A DNA stretch of 64,000 bases from Turritopsis dohrnii (taxonomy: Eukaryota > Cnidaria > Hydrozoa > Anthoathecata > Oceaniidae). The notes beneath the pieces were generated by a model. That model saw only the letters and a program-made list of their open reading frames with translations, was not told the origin of the DNA and did not search any database. Where the stretch lies: positions 620,001 to 684,000 of the forward strand of contig BQMF02000096.1 in the NCBI GenBank assembly GCA_027922465.2, written 5' to 3'. The position numbers and the translations under genes were made by a program. Shown here one piece after another: positions 11,412 to 21,500 of this stretch (positions are counted from its first letter, which is position 1; the number at the start of each line of letters is the position of its first letter).

Positions 11412-11413
11412 AA

Positions 11414-12413
11414 TAATAAGTGTGTCCATGTTGTAGAGCTCGAAAAACTGATTAAAAAAATGTATGGGATCGTTCCGCTACGATCAATCGTTACAGAGAT
11501 ATCATTCTTCAAAGATTTTGATGACGTCACCGACCCCTCCCAAAAAAATTAGACCCAAATTTTTTGTCACCCCATCGCCTGTATCGCGGACCCCAAAAAA
11601 CGTCAGTTATCCTAGAGGCAGATTCGAAATCAAATATCAAATATCAGTTTAAACAATGGTTCCAAAAAACCCAAATTTCATGTGTTATTTATTTTTTAAA
11701 ACAATCGTTGATCAGTACAACAATGCACTCAAAACGTAGAGAGAAAAAAACTTTTTATTAGCTTTTGTTTTAAAAACGTTACGCGCTCTAACATGGGTGC
11801 TATCAAACAGGGGGAAAATGGTTTCTCTTCTTAAAAAGTTCACACGGAGGAGAGAAAAAAGGCACGTGCTAAATGAATAAATAGAATAAAAAAACGTTCG
11901 ATTAGAACGCTTAACAATTAAAAGAACAAATTAAATTATTAAAAGAAAAGCAAAAAAAAAAAAAACATTTTCTTTTGATATGATACTCTTTTTTACCTAT
12001 CGGTTTTTAAACATTTTGATTGCTCAAAAAAAAAAGTTCACCCGTCTCAGACAGTCAGGCAACAAGAGTTAGTGGCAAACCGAACATATGCTGCCACGTT
12101 CTGCCACTGCTGCTTTTTGTCCAAAATATTTAATCAGTTAGTGACTTTGTATTTAGTTGATGTACTGTTTTCAAAGCCAAGTCAATGTGGAATATAAAAC
12201 TAACAATAATGATAAAAACAAAACGTTATTCCTATTAGTTCATCAGCCAAAAAAAGTCACGTTCGATTGGGGTTGCAATGTATTTGCTTCGAACTCACGT
12301 CGCACACAAAAAAAGAAATAATTTCGCTCACAACTTAATCTACCATTTTGCGTGACTTACAAACAAACAAACAAACAGACAGACAGACAGAGAATCGGCT
12401 ATTAATATATAGA
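11414..12413 (-). repeat. Helitron-like unit, 3' truncated
   Basis: On the minus strand the unit starts TCTATATATTAATAGCCGAT at 12413, followed by (GTCT)n and AAGTCACGCAAAATGG. It runs to about 11414 without its hairpin end. It is nearly identical to the neighbouring unit (12414-13493), with which it forms a head-to-tail tandem. A TGACGTCA palindrome lies near 11520. No protein is encoded. Confidence 0.65.
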
Positions 12414-13493
12414 CTAGCCGCCAAAGCGGCGTCGCTCGCCGCCCATGTTCAGCATGCGTTGACTTCACGAAAAATAAAATTAAGCAATTGGCAACTGAAA
12501 GTGTTACCATGTTGTAGAGCTCGAAAAACTGATTAAAAAAATGTATGGGATCGTTCCGCTACGATCAACCGTTACAGAGATATCATTCTTCAAAGATTTT
12601 GATGACGTCACAGACCCGTCCCAAAAAAATTAGACCCAAATTTTTTGTCACCCCATCGCCTGTATCGCGGACCCGAAAAAACGTCAGTTATCCTAGAGGC
12701 AGATTCGAAATCAAATATCAAATATCAGTTTAAACAATGGTTCCAAAAAAACCCAAATTTCATGTGTTATTTATTTTTTAAAACAATCGTTGATCAGTAC
12801 AACAATGCACTCAAAACGTAGAGAGAAAAAAAAATTTTTATTAGCTTTTGTTTTAAAAACGTTACGCGCTCTAACATGGGTGCTATCAAACAGGGGGAAA
12901 ATGGTTTCTCTTCTTAAAAAGTTCACACGGAGGAGAGAAAAAAGGCACGTGCTAAATGAATAAATAGAATAAAAAAACGTTCGATTAGAACGCTTAACAA
13001 TTAAAAGAACAAATTAAATTATTAAAAGAAAAGCAAAAAAAAAAAAAACATTTTCTTTTGATATGATACTCTTTTTTTACCTATCGGTTTTTAAACATTT
13101 TGATTGCTCAAAAAAAAAAGTTCACCCGTCTCAGACAGTCAGGCAAGAGTTAGTGGCAAACCGAACATAAGCTGCCACGTTCTGCCACTGCTGCTTTTTG
13201 TCCAAAATATTTAATCAGTTAGTGACTTTGTATTTAGTTGATGTACTGTTTTCAAAGCCAAGTCAATGTGGAATATAAAACTAACAATAATGATAAAAAC
13301 AAAACGTTATTCCTATTAGTTCATCAGCCAAAAAAAGTCACGTTCGATTGGGGTTGCAATGTATTTGCTTCGAACTCACGTCGCACACAAAAAAAGAAAT
13401 AATTTCGCTCACAACTTTATCTACCATTTTGCGTGACTTACAAACAAACAAACAAACAGACAGACAGACAGAGAATCGGCTATTAATATATAA
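12414..13493 (-). repeat. Helitron-like unit, complete
   Basis: Read on the minus strand, the unit starts at about 13493 with (T)TTATATATTAATAGCC, a C-to-T change from the TC of other copies. It ends at 12414 with a GC-rich hairpin (GGCGGC-GAGCGAC-GCCGCC), then TTGGCGG and CTAG. A 5' TC and a 3' hairpin followed by CTRR are the hallmarks of Helitron-type rolling-circle elements. There is no helicase or Rep ORF, so this is a non-autonomous copy of about 1.08 kb. Confidence 0.65.
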
Positions 13494-14300
13494 ATTGTGT
13501 TTGTATTGAATAGACAGACGTTTTTCTAGCGGATCGAATGATATTTGCGCCGAGCCGAATAAAGTGTGTAGCAAATCCAATGGTATTTGAGCCAAACCGA
13601 ATGATGTTTGTGCCGAAAAAAAACGTTAAACAGCAAAGCAAATGATTTTTCTAGAGAATAAAATAATTTCTTAGCTAAACCGAATGAAGTTTGTGGATTT
13701 CTTAATGATATTTGCGCCGAATCGAATGAAGTTTGTAGCAAATCAAATGGTGTTTGTGGCGATTCGAACGCGTAATTCAGAAGATTTAGGTTGGAACTTG
13801 ATAGTTATGACAGTGTTGGCGTTCCATATTTGGCCAACATATTTGATCACTGATTGTAGGTATCACTATGAACCCCTCCCACAAAGAGCATAAACAGATC
13901 CAAGGTTAACAATACAAAGCACCGAATTCAAAAAAGAAGACAATTCTATACAAAAATTAAATCAATTGATTTATATTTCCACAGAATTGTCTTCTTTTTT
14001 GTTTGTTACATTAACTAAAGTTAACAAACATTAGTTATCGAGTGTATTACTTCAGATAAGAAAATCACCTAACAGATGAAGGAAGGCTATTTAAAAAATA
14101 AAAAGTATTCTACCTTTTACAATCAAACCCTTCATGTTTTGAAACGAGAAAAAAAAAAGCAAAGTCAGCAAATTATAGAATTAGGGTAGATATGCATGCG
14201 CGATTTTCAAGTTTCTGAGGAGTAATCTCGGAAAAGAGGGTTACCTAAAAAAAAGAGGGTATTTTAATAACGATCCTCACCCACGTTCCATCGTTAATAA
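13494..14300. repeat. Short internal repeats and a hairpin
   Basis: Around 13530-13775 a word like CGAATGATRTTTGTGSCG recurs several times (gatatttgcgccga, atgatgtttgtgccga, atgatatttgcgccga). At 13928-14000 there is a strong inverted repeat with arms AAAAAAGAAGACAATTCT and AGAATTGTCTTCTTTTTT around a 35-base loop, probably a mini-MITE. No gene is recognised. Confidence 0.5.
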
Positions 14301-14305
14301 ACTAC

Positions 14306-14985
14306 TGTACAACTGTGATCTAAGCATACAACTTCAGAACTGAGTTCAAACGTCGAAGTTTTACCAAATTATCCTATCTTCTCTCGCTTTGTTGTGATAA
14401 TATGTTGCAAATTAACACAAATATGTCCACAGCTGTTTTGAATTAAACTTATAATCGAAGTAACTTACGTTTAATGATACAGACGATGAAAGCGAAGTGA
14501 GGTTTGATATTTTGGGAAATGCGTATATGTGTGTATCAACTGAAAAAACCCTTTTACAAAATATGGCTATAATCATGTAATAATCAGGCCAGAGAAGTTT
14601 CAAAGAGGTAGTCAGATTTTTGATTAAATTTTGATTACCGTAATTTTGTATTTTGAAGGGTGGAATGATAAGAGCATACGGATTGACCATTAAAGGCTTT
14701 ATGAAAGTTATACACGAGTTTCAATTTTTTTTCCTCGTTTTTACCAATAAATCTATCCAGGTACAAAAGAAAAACTTTTTATTATACGTTCTGGTCTTTG
14801 TTTTAGCATATGTACAATTTCCTGCGGGTTGCGTTTTTCTGGGTGTTACTGTCTCACTATATTTTGTAGGGGCTTGTAGTAATCAAAGATATCCCTAACC
14901 AAAGTAAAGCTGTTTTATTCATGGACACATAAAGTGAAGAACTTACAATTAACTTCTAATTTCGATTCTGTTATTGAAATCGTTT
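14306..14985. repeat. Diverged segmental repeat, copy 1
   Basis: Matches 47960-48826 in the same direction along most of its length, with shared phrases such as TTGTTGTGATAATATGT, AATAAATCTATCCAGG and AAAGCTGTT. The two copies are clearly diverged. It lies just 3' of the MS4A-like gene's last exon. No intact ORF is shared by both copies. Confidence 0.6.
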
Positions 14986-15333
14986 AATAATGTCCTAATA
15001 ATCACTAGTTAATTCACTAGATTTTGGATTTAGATCTTGTTAACACGAATCTGTATGTTCCACTCTGCGAAATCAGGCACTATGTCTGAAAGAAATATGT
15101 CCGTTGATCAAAACATCAAATGGTTGAATGAAAATCTTTTTGAGTTCCTCGAAACTTTCCATCCATTAAGATTTTAGATTTTTACGTACAGTTATGTTTG
15201 AATTTTGTCTCTTAAGCCAAATAAAATGAAGAAGACAAACGCATGAAAACAAATTACATGATCTTTTTGCCCATGCAAAATGGTGGTTTAAACCGATCAA
15301 GTCATTTTTCAGGATTACCTAGTAAGTATTTTC

Positions 15334-15982
15334 TTAAGGCGTGTATGGAGGTGGGTCAGAAGGTGCTGCGAGTTGATTTGGATTTGATCCTTGATTTGGG
15401 TTCTGGTATATGATGACACCTAAAAATACCATACAAACGGATTAAAAACATTGTTTTTAGAACTTTTTAGAATGTTTTCTGTAGTCACTACAGAATAAAA
15501 ACATTCTATATATTATACAAGAATCAGTAGAAAAATCACATATTTAAGCATATTCACTTTTTCACAAAGGAACACTTGTGTTTCCGTTACACCTATTTCA
15601 TTCTTAATTAATATTTTCGTGACGACATTTACAAAAAACGTCTTCTGCTGTTTCCTCATTGCCTGTTCGTTTGTTTGAAATTCAGAAACATGTTCGTTTT
15701 GATAAAACTTTTGACCATGCCTATACAACACTCCGCTTTGAAACAAGTAATAGATGAAATGAACATACAAGAAAGATAAGAAAGTAGCAAAAATCAGGTA
15801 ACAATGTGTATCAAATGTTGATTTTCATTTTGCAGTTACCTTGAGCGCCGGATCCACCCCAACCACGGCAAAAATAGATGCATGTAGTGAATGCCAGAAA
15901 GAATTCTATAATCGTCAGTACTATCAATGCGCATGACAAAGCGATGCCAGGGGTACCAAAATAACCTCTAACCGATAGATAT
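15334..15982 (-). CDS. MS4A/CD20-like four-pass membrane protein, exons 3-4
   Basis: Exon 3 (15982-15840) starts after tttag and carries YLSVRGYFG followed by a hydrophobic helix (ALIVLTIIEFFLAFTTCIYFC), the fourth membrane span, ending GGSGAQ. Exon 4 (15419-15334) adds GVIIYQNPNQ and ends in PPPYTP and a stop. The donor after 15840 is phase 1 and the acceptor at 15419 matches it. Exon 3 begins with one leftover base, which completes the lysine codon left by exon 2 at 31646. So these exons join exons 1-2 across an intron of about 15.7 kb. The PPPY tail is a potential WW-domain ligand, common in the cytosolic tails of such tetraspan proteins. Confidence 0.8.
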
Positions 15983-16054
15983 CTAAATTACAAATTTTAC
16001 CAACAAAGAAAATTGTGCAGAGTGAGAAGCAAATCAAATGGACAAGTTTGTTGG

Positions 16055-16136
16055 AAAAGTCACTGCGGAAGAGTGCATTTCTTATAGAAATATACACAGC
16101 ATTTCAATGAAAATACACTCTGCCGCAGTGACTTTT
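16055..16136. repeat. Short hairpin MITE
   Basis: Arms AAAAGTCACTGCGG(a)AGAGTG and CACTCT(g)CCGCAGTGACTTTT flank about 40 bases. It sits in the large MS4A-like intron close to exon 3. It is non-coding and too short to classify. Confidence 0.7.
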
Positions 16137-17014
16137 TGATGTCTTCGACCACGAAACCTCTGTTTATACTGATTTTGGTAACCAACAAATTACAGGAGTT
16201 CTCAGTTTTTCATTTAATTTCTTATAGTTTGGGAGTTGTTGACCTATCCTAATTACCTAACGTGCCAAACAGAGTTCTTGAACTGGGACCAGAATAGTCG
16301 CTATGGGATAGAAATGTCTGAATTGCAAATTTTACCAACAAGAAACCTCTTATATATCAGTTAATCATCAATCTTCCAATGGTAATAATTGTAATACAGT
16401 GTGTCTCAGAATGTTTTATCCACAAACATTCAATGCGTTTTTTTCTCAAAAATTATTCGTCAAATTTTTGCGATTTACGTACCATATGAAAGCTCTTTTC
16501 AAGCTCTTTCTGAAAATATAACATTTGAAGCAAAATCATCATTCTTCCGAAAGTTATTGAGGAAGATATCATGGTTTCAGATCATTAACTTGTTAAAGAT
16601 CAATTAACGCGTGCAACAATACAACAACTTTACAAACACAATCAGATGAGTTCAAACATAATTTCTGTCGTTAGAAATTCTTAAGCCTCAAATTTTATAA
16701 CTGAGCAAGTTGATAAGATAAAAGTTTTGGGAATTAAATGCGCGGACTTTTGCTTAACAATTTCAAAAGATTTTATGATCAGAACAAAAGAAAATTGCTT
16801 TATCAAAATGTCATTAAGGAACTGTTAATTGATCTTTAAGAAATTAATGATCAAAATCTGTGTGTATTTCTTCAATAACTTTCCGAAGAATAATCATTTT
16901 TTTATGAATTATTTTGTTGATTTCATCCCAAGCAAAACGACTGATTTTTATTCTTCCTAGTTTCATTTTGTCATTTATTTTATTTGCTTATAAGTATGTA
17001 ATATATTATTTTCA

Positions 17015-17063
17015 TCATTAATATTTTTGTCGACCTTATGTCAACTCGTCAGCGATGATTTTT
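17015..17063 (-). ncRNA. Hammerhead ribozyme motif with mutated core
   Basis: Minus-strand counterpart of the motif at 17776-17824: CTGACGA, stem II GTTGAC/GTCGAC, loop ATAAG. However, AAAA stands where the core needs GAAA. Loss of that invariant G should inactivate cleavage. It lies in the inverted partial copy of the Penelope-like element. Confidence 0.6.
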
Positions 17064-17105
17064 GGAATACGTTAACGGTTAACGGTGATGACATTACATT
17101 GCGCA

Positions 17106-17564
17106 CTACATGACGTCAGTTTTTTGCCGTCGTGGGACGTTGTTGTTGCCCCATTCTTCTTTCGCGTTTATTGATGGTTGTCTTTCATTGATGTAGATGG
17201 ATTCGGTTACTTGCCGTAACATAGCATCTCCGTGACACGCTGTTAAGATCTTTAATCCGAACTTGTTGTTTGTCATATGTTTGTGCTTCTCTTGTGTATG
17301 TCTATATAAAACAGAGTTCTTGTCTTTCTTTTCGTATGTTTTTATATGTTCAGTATATCTTTCTGAAATGCTTCGTGCAGTTTCGCCATTATAGGTATCG
17401 CCACATTGGCAACTTATTTCATATGCTACTTCTCGGCTTTTGTAGTTGATATTGTTGTTGTTGCCGTTGCAGACTTTGCAGGTATTGTCATTACATGTTG
17501 TATTGTTGAATGGGTTTGATCTAACAAATTGTTGTTTTATTGTAGATCCTGCTTTTTCTATCAC
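17106..17564 (-). pseudogene. Penelope-like GIY-YIG endonuclease domain, partial copy
   Basis: This is the C-terminal 152 residues of a Penelope-like polyprotein. It has a cysteine cluster CNDNTCKVC, then YEISCQCGDTYNGETARSISERYTEH, the GIY-YIG core, and a C-terminal tail ending RRQKTDVM. The G of YIG-type Y-I-G is preceded here by N (DTYNG), against DTYIG in the main copy. Upstream reverse transcriptase sequence is missing, so this is a fragment. It preserves the tail that the main copy lacks. Confidence 0.8.
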
Positions 17565-17775
17565 TTTAATCTTTAGGTTTCTTTGCTTTTATGATGTGTT
17601 GGAATTTTCTTTGTAATTCGCTATTCGGTGTCGATTCGACAAACAATACAGTGTCGTATTTATCAGGTTGGAACCAGTTGTTTCTTTTACAACAACGTCC
17701 CACGACGGCGAAAAACTGACTTCATGCAGTGCGCAATGTAATGTCATCACCGTTAACCGTTAACGTATTCCAAAA

Positions 17776-17824
17776 ATCATCGCTGACGAGTTGACATCAG
17801 GTCGACGAAAATATTAATGATGAA
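17776..17824 (+). ncRNA. Hammerhead ribozyme motif in Penelope-like element
   Basis: The core matches the type I hammerhead consensus: CTGACGA (17783-17789), stem II GTTGAC with GTCGAC (17790-17795 and 17801-17806, one G-U pair) closed by loop ATCAG, then GAAA (17807-17810). Stem III is a minimal palindrome AATATT, and the predicted cut follows the A at 17816. Stem I pairs TCATCG just before the core with TGATGA at 17818-17823. Hammerheads of this minimal kind are known from terminal repeats of Penelope-like elements. Folding and cleavage were not tested. Confidence 0.7.
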
Positions 17825-17868
17825 AATAATATATTACATACTTATAAGCAAATAAAATAAATGACAAA

Positions 17869-20817
17869 ATGAAACTAGGAAGAATAAAAATCAGTCGTTT
17901 TGCTTGGGATGAAATCAACAAAATAATTCATAACGAAAATGCAAGTCAAGCAGATATCCTGAAAAGTACAATCACAACATCTTTGAAAAGAATACGAATA
18001 TCGGAACAACTGAAGTTTACAAGCCGTTGCATTAAAGAAAGCATCTTTACAACAAACATACTGCTATCAACAAGCAAGCTGAATCTTAATATCCGTGAAA
18101 TGAAGAACTTACGCTTAAAAATCATGAAAAACAATAGACGCAACTTATACCAGACCATCAGTAGAATAGAGAGAGAAAAAAGATCTTTCCTACAAAAAGC
18201 CAATGAACACTTAACCGAACAACAAATGAAACAACTACAAGAATTACTAAAACGAGAATCAAATTATGTATTGCCAAAAACAAAACAACATTACAAAGAA
18301 AGACTAACATGGTTACGGAATAAACAACAAAAATTAAAGAGAAATCCCGAAATATTAAATGAAGACGAGCTCACTTTTGCTGACGTTAATATTAATAACT
18401 TCAAATCTGAACCACGAGTTTACGGAGGTGCAACGATAAATGAAAATGAACGAGCAGCATTAATGTTACCGCCAAAATATGCTACATTCAAAAAGATAGA
18501 ACCAATAAAAGTAAAAGCAGAAATCGAGAAAGCCTTTACAAAACTCAGATGGAAAAAGGAAATCGAACAAAACAAGGAAAAGGAAAACAATGAAGATGGA
18601 GATACAACTGACGACAAAGAGATGTGTGGAAGCTTCTACGATCCAACCAACAATGAGTTCGACCTCTCTTATCTAAAAGCCACCAATCTACCCTTTAATA
18701 AAGATGTTTGCATGCCACCCTACGCTGACAACGAAACGGAAACTAAGATCAACAACGCGAAATTAGAAATGTATAAAGTAATCGAGAAATATCGAACGAA
18801 AAGCAAAAGCAATACCAACCTCACGAAAACCGAAAGAATCGGCCTAAGATCTTTAAGAGAACGAATAAAATGAAACGAAGTCCTGTGTTACCCCACAGAT
18901 AAATCCGGTAGAATGTCAATAGATACACCAACAAATTATATAAAATCTATGCAACCACACCTCGACTCAATAGAAGTAACGCAAGATCAATACAATACCA
19001 TAGAAAAGAACTTAAATGCACACTTAACCTCATGGTGTACAATAGTGAAAAGCAACAACAGAGTAAAACAATCCTTTCAGACGTTCAACAATCAAATACC
19101 ACCGTTATATGGATTACGAAAAGACCACAAGAATTGCAAGAATCTCATAGAAGGACCAGTTACAAGACCAGTATGTGGTGCAAAAATAGCAAGCAATAAT
19201 AGAATATCGCACTTTCTATCATCAATCCTAAGACCATTCGTGAAAGCAGCAAAAACAACATGTGAAAGTACTGAAGATCTTCTAAGTCGTATTGATGACG
19301 TCAATAACAACTTAGACCTTAGTAACACTATAATTGGAAGTATGGACGTAAAAGCCCTCTACCCATCAATTGACATCGATTTCGCTGTTGATAAATGCAA
19401 AGAAATTACTTTAGAAAGTGACGTCACATTTAACAATATCGACACCGACGAACTAGGCTTATTCCTAATGCTCACGTGCTCTGAAGATGAATTGAGATCA
19501 AACAATCTTCTATCATACTGTCCGAAAAGGACCACCAATAAAGGAAGAAAACCAACGTTAACATCTGCTGGTACAAGCACCAATTCAAACATTCGTTGGG
19601 CAAACTGGAATAAAAGCAACGTAACACCACATAACAACAAAGAAATTAAGAGAATGCTTATATACGCACTAGGAGTAACCCTCAAGTACACACTGAAAAA
19701 CCATATATACACGTTCAATAAGAAACTTTATATTCAAGAAACCGGCGGAGCTATAGGTGTAGGGATAGCCGGAGACGTAGCTGTTCTATTCATGGTTTGG
19801 TGGGACAAACAGTTACTCCGAAAATTAACTGACTACACATACACTATACACCTCTATGGCCGATACGTAGACGACATCAACATCGCCATTAACTCGAATA
19901 ATGCCAACGAAAAACAAACAATGCAACACATCCAGTTCATTGCAAACACAATCCATCCAAGTATATCCGTCACAATCGACTATCCATCAAATAACCCGAA
20001 CAATCGCCTACCTGTACTTGATCTCGAAATATGGATCGAAGAAATAACTACAAACAACGAAGTAAAACCCAAAATCATGCACTCGCACTATGTGAAACCT
20101 ATGTCCAGTAAACACGTAATCAACAAACATTCTGCTTTACCAGAAGAATCAAAGAAAAACATACTCGTTGCAGACCTTGTCCGTATTATGCGCAACATTT
20201 CACCCTACTGCAACCCTAGCGAACGAAAAACGCACATCCAACAATTCCTTAATAGAATGCAATTCTCTGGCTATAACGAATACGATAGAAAACTAATATA
20301 CAAACGAGCACAACAAAAGTTTACAACCATCATCAATAACGCCAAAAATGGAATCTGCCCACTCTACCGTTCAAAATTTTGGCACAAACAAGAACGCGAG
20401 AAAGAAAAACACTGTAAAAGAAACAATTGGTTCCAACCTGATAAATACGACACTGTATTGTTTGTCGAATCGACACCGAATAGCGAATTACAAAGAAAAT
20501 TCCAACACATCATAAAAGCAAATAACCTAAAGATTAAAGTGATAGAAAAAGCAGGATCTACAATAAAGCAACAACTTGTTAGATCAAACCCATTCAACAA
20601 TACAACATGTAATGACGATACCTGCAAAGTCTGCAACGGCAACAACAACAATATCAACTGCAAAAGCCAAGAAGTAGTATATGAAATAAGTTGCCAATGT
20701 GGCGATACCTATATTGGCGAAACTGCACGAAGCATTTCAGAAAGATATACTGAACATATAAGAACTTGTCGCGGTGTTAGTAAGCACACTAAAATTAATA
20801 TCTCATCACAAAATTAA
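17869..20817 (+). pseudogene. Penelope-like reverse transcriptase + GIY-YIG polyprotein
   Basis: One reading frame from 17869 to 20817, interrupted by a single in-frame TGA at 18871-18873, probably a mutated TGG. It carries a basic N-terminal domain (about residues 1-330), CYPTDKSGRM, and then RT motifs: PPLYGLRKDHK, GPVTRPVCGAK, IIGSMDVKALYPSI, QETGGAIGVG and the catalytic YVDD (19864-19875). A linker follows with the cysteine cluster CNDDTCKVC and the GIY-YIG core CGDTYIGETARS. After residue TEHI at about 20762 the sequence departs from the family and stops, losing roughly 70 residues that are present in the inverted copy. The product would be a telomerase-related RT with a GIY-YIG nuclease. 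Confidence 0.85.
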
Positions 20818-21500
20818 AAATTGTGAGACGGGGGCTTCTACAAAATTTTTATGACATCATATGAGCAATCTTTAGTTGCTACAAAAACCTTTCTCCACTG
20901 ACATCCAGGTCCATCAGAGTTGAGAAGTAAAATTGTTGACGCAGCAAATAATCTTAGACAAAATAAAAATTTTATTCGCCATTTTTTATGACAGCAAGTG
21001 CAAATCGCTGTGTCCAGAGAAACGGAGGACTTGTTGAGACAGCTTAAAGTTTTGTTTTTAAAGGGAATGTACGGTCATAATATAAAGTACTTAAATATTT
21101 CGTTTCTGAGAAGTATTGATTAAAAGATTTTATATTTTTAAATTTTTTTTAAAAAAAATTCCATTAACATACAGAAAAACGTTTCTGAACTTTCTTATTT
21201 TCTTCCATACGGCATGCTCAATTTCGCCATTTTTTTTTCAATTAGATTTTTTTCAAAACGCGATCTTTGAGTCCGCGTGCATGTGACGTAACGATTTGGT
21301 TAATGAAATGTAAACACACTTGCAAGACAGTGCACAGACCAGAATTTCTCGAGAAAAACTCTTAAAAAATAATTTCATGACTAAAATCATAGTCAGTATG
21401 AGCCCCGGTTAGTATAAATAAAGAAGTTATTAAAATATGCAGCCAAATGAAAGTGAGAAAGGAGAAAAAAGAGCGTGTAATGAATTAACCGTTTAAGAAA

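Larger units (their letters stand above)
8986..11413 (+). mobile_element. PIF/Harbinger element B, right end lost
   Basis: The left end repeats the terminal sequence of fragment A in the same direction (AGGCTGAAATACACG at about 8987). It contains a plus-strand MADF gene (9258-11084) and a minus-strand DDE transposase (11411-9723), interleaved so that transposase exon 2 lies in MADF intron 2. The right terminal repeat and the first ~60 transposase codons are missing, because the element stops at about 11413 where Helitron-like sequence starts. Two-gene architecture (transposase plus Myb/MADF-type protein) is standard for the superfamily. Confidence 0.8.
16905..20763 (+). mobile_element. Penelope-like retroelement with inverted terminal copy
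   Basis: The main copy reads on the plus strand from about 17690. A partial copy in the opposite direction precedes it, so 16905-17143 and 17692-17933 form a long inverted repeat. In both arms the order is end of ORF (NVPRRQKTDVM-like), then a non-coding stretch with a hammerhead motif, then start of ORF (MKLGRIK). This is a head-to-tail junction, the 'pseudo-LTR' typical of Penelope-like elements. The 3' end of the main copy is cut at about 20763 inside the GIY-YIG domain. It lies in intron 2 of the MS4A-like gene. Confidence 0.85.

Noticed and set aside
11102..11530. Minus-strand ORF joining Harbinger residues to SSKSLKNDISVTIDRSG
   Set aside because: The first third is Helitron-like repeat read into the transposase remnant, so it is a chimera rather than a new gene.
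11464..12733. Plus-strand ORFs reading MGSFRYDQ... in two places
   Set aside because: They lie in the Helitron-like units and recur with the repeat; frames are not conserved among copies at 35-37 kb.
13441..13470. CRISPR-like short repeats (GACA/AACA runs)
   Set aside because: Simple tetranucleotide microsatellites at the start of the Helitron-like units; no spacers, and the DNA is eukaryotic.
17946..19718. Minus-strand hydrophobic ORFs across the Penelope-like element
   Set aside because: Antisense shadows of the long plus-strand polyprotein.
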